Below are positions 4,466-5,274 of a DNA stretch of 5,274 nucleotides, piece after piece. The stretch is from Phycisphaerae bacterium (GTDB lineage: Bacteria; Planctomycetota; Phycisphaerae; Sedimentisphaerales; Anaerobacaceae). Numbering within the stretch: the stretch's first letter is position 1; each line of letters begins with the position of its first letter. The stretch is taken from positions 1 to 5,274 of the forward strand of contig JAUVYZ010000165.1 of the NCBI GenBank assembly GCA_030602845.1. Direction: 5' to 3'. The position numbers and the translations under genes were made by a program. The notes beneath the pieces were generated by a model. The model did no database searches and was not told the origin of the DNA. It saw only the letters and a program-made list of their open reading frames with translations.

Positions 4466-5274
4466 ATGAATATCGTCGTATTAGATGGCTATACGCTAAA
4501 CCCGGGAGATCTAACCTGGAAGGACCTGGAATCCCTGGGTAAGTGCGCAGTTTACGACCGTACAGGCCCCAAAGAAGTCGTGCCGCGTGCTAAAGATGCT
4601 GAAATCGTGCTAACGAACAAAACCGTATTATCCTCTGATGTAATTAAACAGCTTCCAAAGCTGAAATATATCGGAGTGCTGGCTACCGGTTATAACGTAG
4701 TAGATATTGAAGCGGCCCGTGCTCTATGCATCCCGGTCACTAACGTTCCCGCCTACAGCACACGGTCAGTGGCGCAAATGGTCTTTGCTCATCTTCTGAA
4801 TCTCGCTCAACACGTTGCTCACCATGCAGAAACAGTAAGGTGTGGACGGTGGACTTCCAGCCCTGATTTCTGCTATTGGGACACGCCTTTGCTTGAGCTG
4901 GCGGGACTGACTATGGGGATAATTGGCTTTGGAAGAATCGGCCAGGCCACCGCAAAGCTGGCTCTAACTTTCGGCATGAAAGTCATCGCTTATGATATTG
5001 TCACGCCATTGAGTATACCGGAAGGATGTCAATTCGTAGAGCTGGATGACATTTTTCGGGTCAGTGACGTCATCAGTCTGCATTGCCCACTGACGCCTCA
5101 GACAAAGAAGCTCATCAACAAGGAGCGTTTGGAGCTGATGAAAAAGACTGCATATCTGGTCAATACGAGTCGCGGGCCATTAGTAGATGAGCAAGCTTTA
5201 GCTGAGGCACTGAATAATGAGGAGATTGCCGGTGCTGGGTTGGACGTGTTATCTTTGGAGCCGCCCGAGAAGAA
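4466..5274 (+). CDS. NAD-dependent D-2-hydroxyacid dehydrogenase, glycerate dehydrogenase/hydroxypyruvate reductase type, 3'-truncated
   Basis: The frame runs without a stop from ATG 4466 (AGGGGA 8 nt upstream) to the window edge: 269 codons plus 2 bases of an expected total near 320. The N-terminus, IVVLDGYTLNPGDLTW (3-18), is characteristic of the glycerate dehydrogenase branch, which reduces hydroxypyruvate to D-glycerate with NADH in the cytosol. The substrate-domain motif GVLATGYNVVDI lies at 70-81. The Rossmann dinucleotide motif is GFGRIG (154-159), and D177 at the end of the second strand (VIAYD) points to NAD rather than NADP. The active-site Arg is R236 in NTSRGPLVDE. The Glu of the relay is E265 in GLDVLSLEPP. 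The catalytic His and the C-terminal helix lie past the edge. Family assignment is firm. Exact substrate is less certain, because paralogues act on glyoxylate or other 2-oxoacids. Confidence 0.95.
   Translation, partial: MNIVVLDGYTLNPGDLTWKDLESLGKCAVYDRTGPKEVVPRAKDAEIVLTNKTVLSSDVIKQLPKLKYIGVLATGYNVVDIEAARALCIPVTNVPAYSTRSVAQMVFAHLLNLAQHVAHHAETVRCGRWTSSPDFCYWDTPLLELAGLTMGIIGFGRIGQATAKLALTFGMKVIAYDIVTPLSIPEGCQFVELDDIFRVSDVISLHCPLTPQTKKLINKERLELMKKTAYLVNTSRGPLVDEQALAEALNNEEIAGAGLDVLSLEPPEK

Noticed and set aside
4174..4542. Plus-strand open frame of 122 codons across the gap before the dehydrogenase
   Set aside because: It overlaps the end of the 733-residue gene and the clear start of the dehydrogenase, lacks a good ribosome site, and reads through palindromic spacer DNA.

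Overview
The window looks like chromosomal DNA from an uncultured-type bacterium of the Planctomycetota, most likely the Phycisphaerae/Sedimentisphaerales side. This is an inference from protein style. The first gene encodes a LamG (concanavalin A-like) surface protein ending in a short tail of the form VNFKDFAxLAxDWL...WP, which is very common in that group. The large central gene is an exported, Trp-rich protein of a kind typical of polysaccharide-degrading planctomycetes.

Layout, all on the plus strand. (1) 1-855: the 3' part of the LamG protein gene, closed by a strong intrinsic terminator (907-950). (2) 951-1198: a gene-free stretch with a consensus sigma-70 promoter (TTGACA-N17-TATAAT, 1035-1063) and a structured leader of about 130 nt. 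(3) 1199-1810: bioY, the biotin-binding S component of an ECF transporter. Nine bases later comes tRNA-Gln(CTG) (1820-1890), followed by a T-run. (4) 1968-2036: a possible 22-codon leader peptide with a near-perfect Shine-Dalgarno, containing a GC-rich hairpin. (5) 2061-4262: a 733-residue exported protein of unknown function, probably an alpha/alpha-toroid domain followed by a beta-domain. (6) 4263-4465: a spacer of small palindromes. (7) 4466 to the right edge: the first 269 codons of an NAD-dependent D-2-hydroxyacid dehydrogenase of the glycerate dehydrogenase type.

The genes do not form one pathway. The exported LamG and 733-residue proteins fit a life on polysaccharides or glycoconjugates. 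BioY covers vitamin uptake, and the dehydrogenase belongs to central hydroxypyruvate/glycerate metabolism. bioY and tRNA-Gln may share a transcript.

The most unusual signal is a small palindromic element present twice. One copy is translated in frame in the linker after the signal peptide of the 733-residue protein. The other overlaps that gene's stop codon. Both have arms of the form CCGTTRGAAAT / ATTTCTAACGG around a 33-36 nt interior. They share an exact 16-bp word. No CRISPR array, insertion sequence or defence system is visible.
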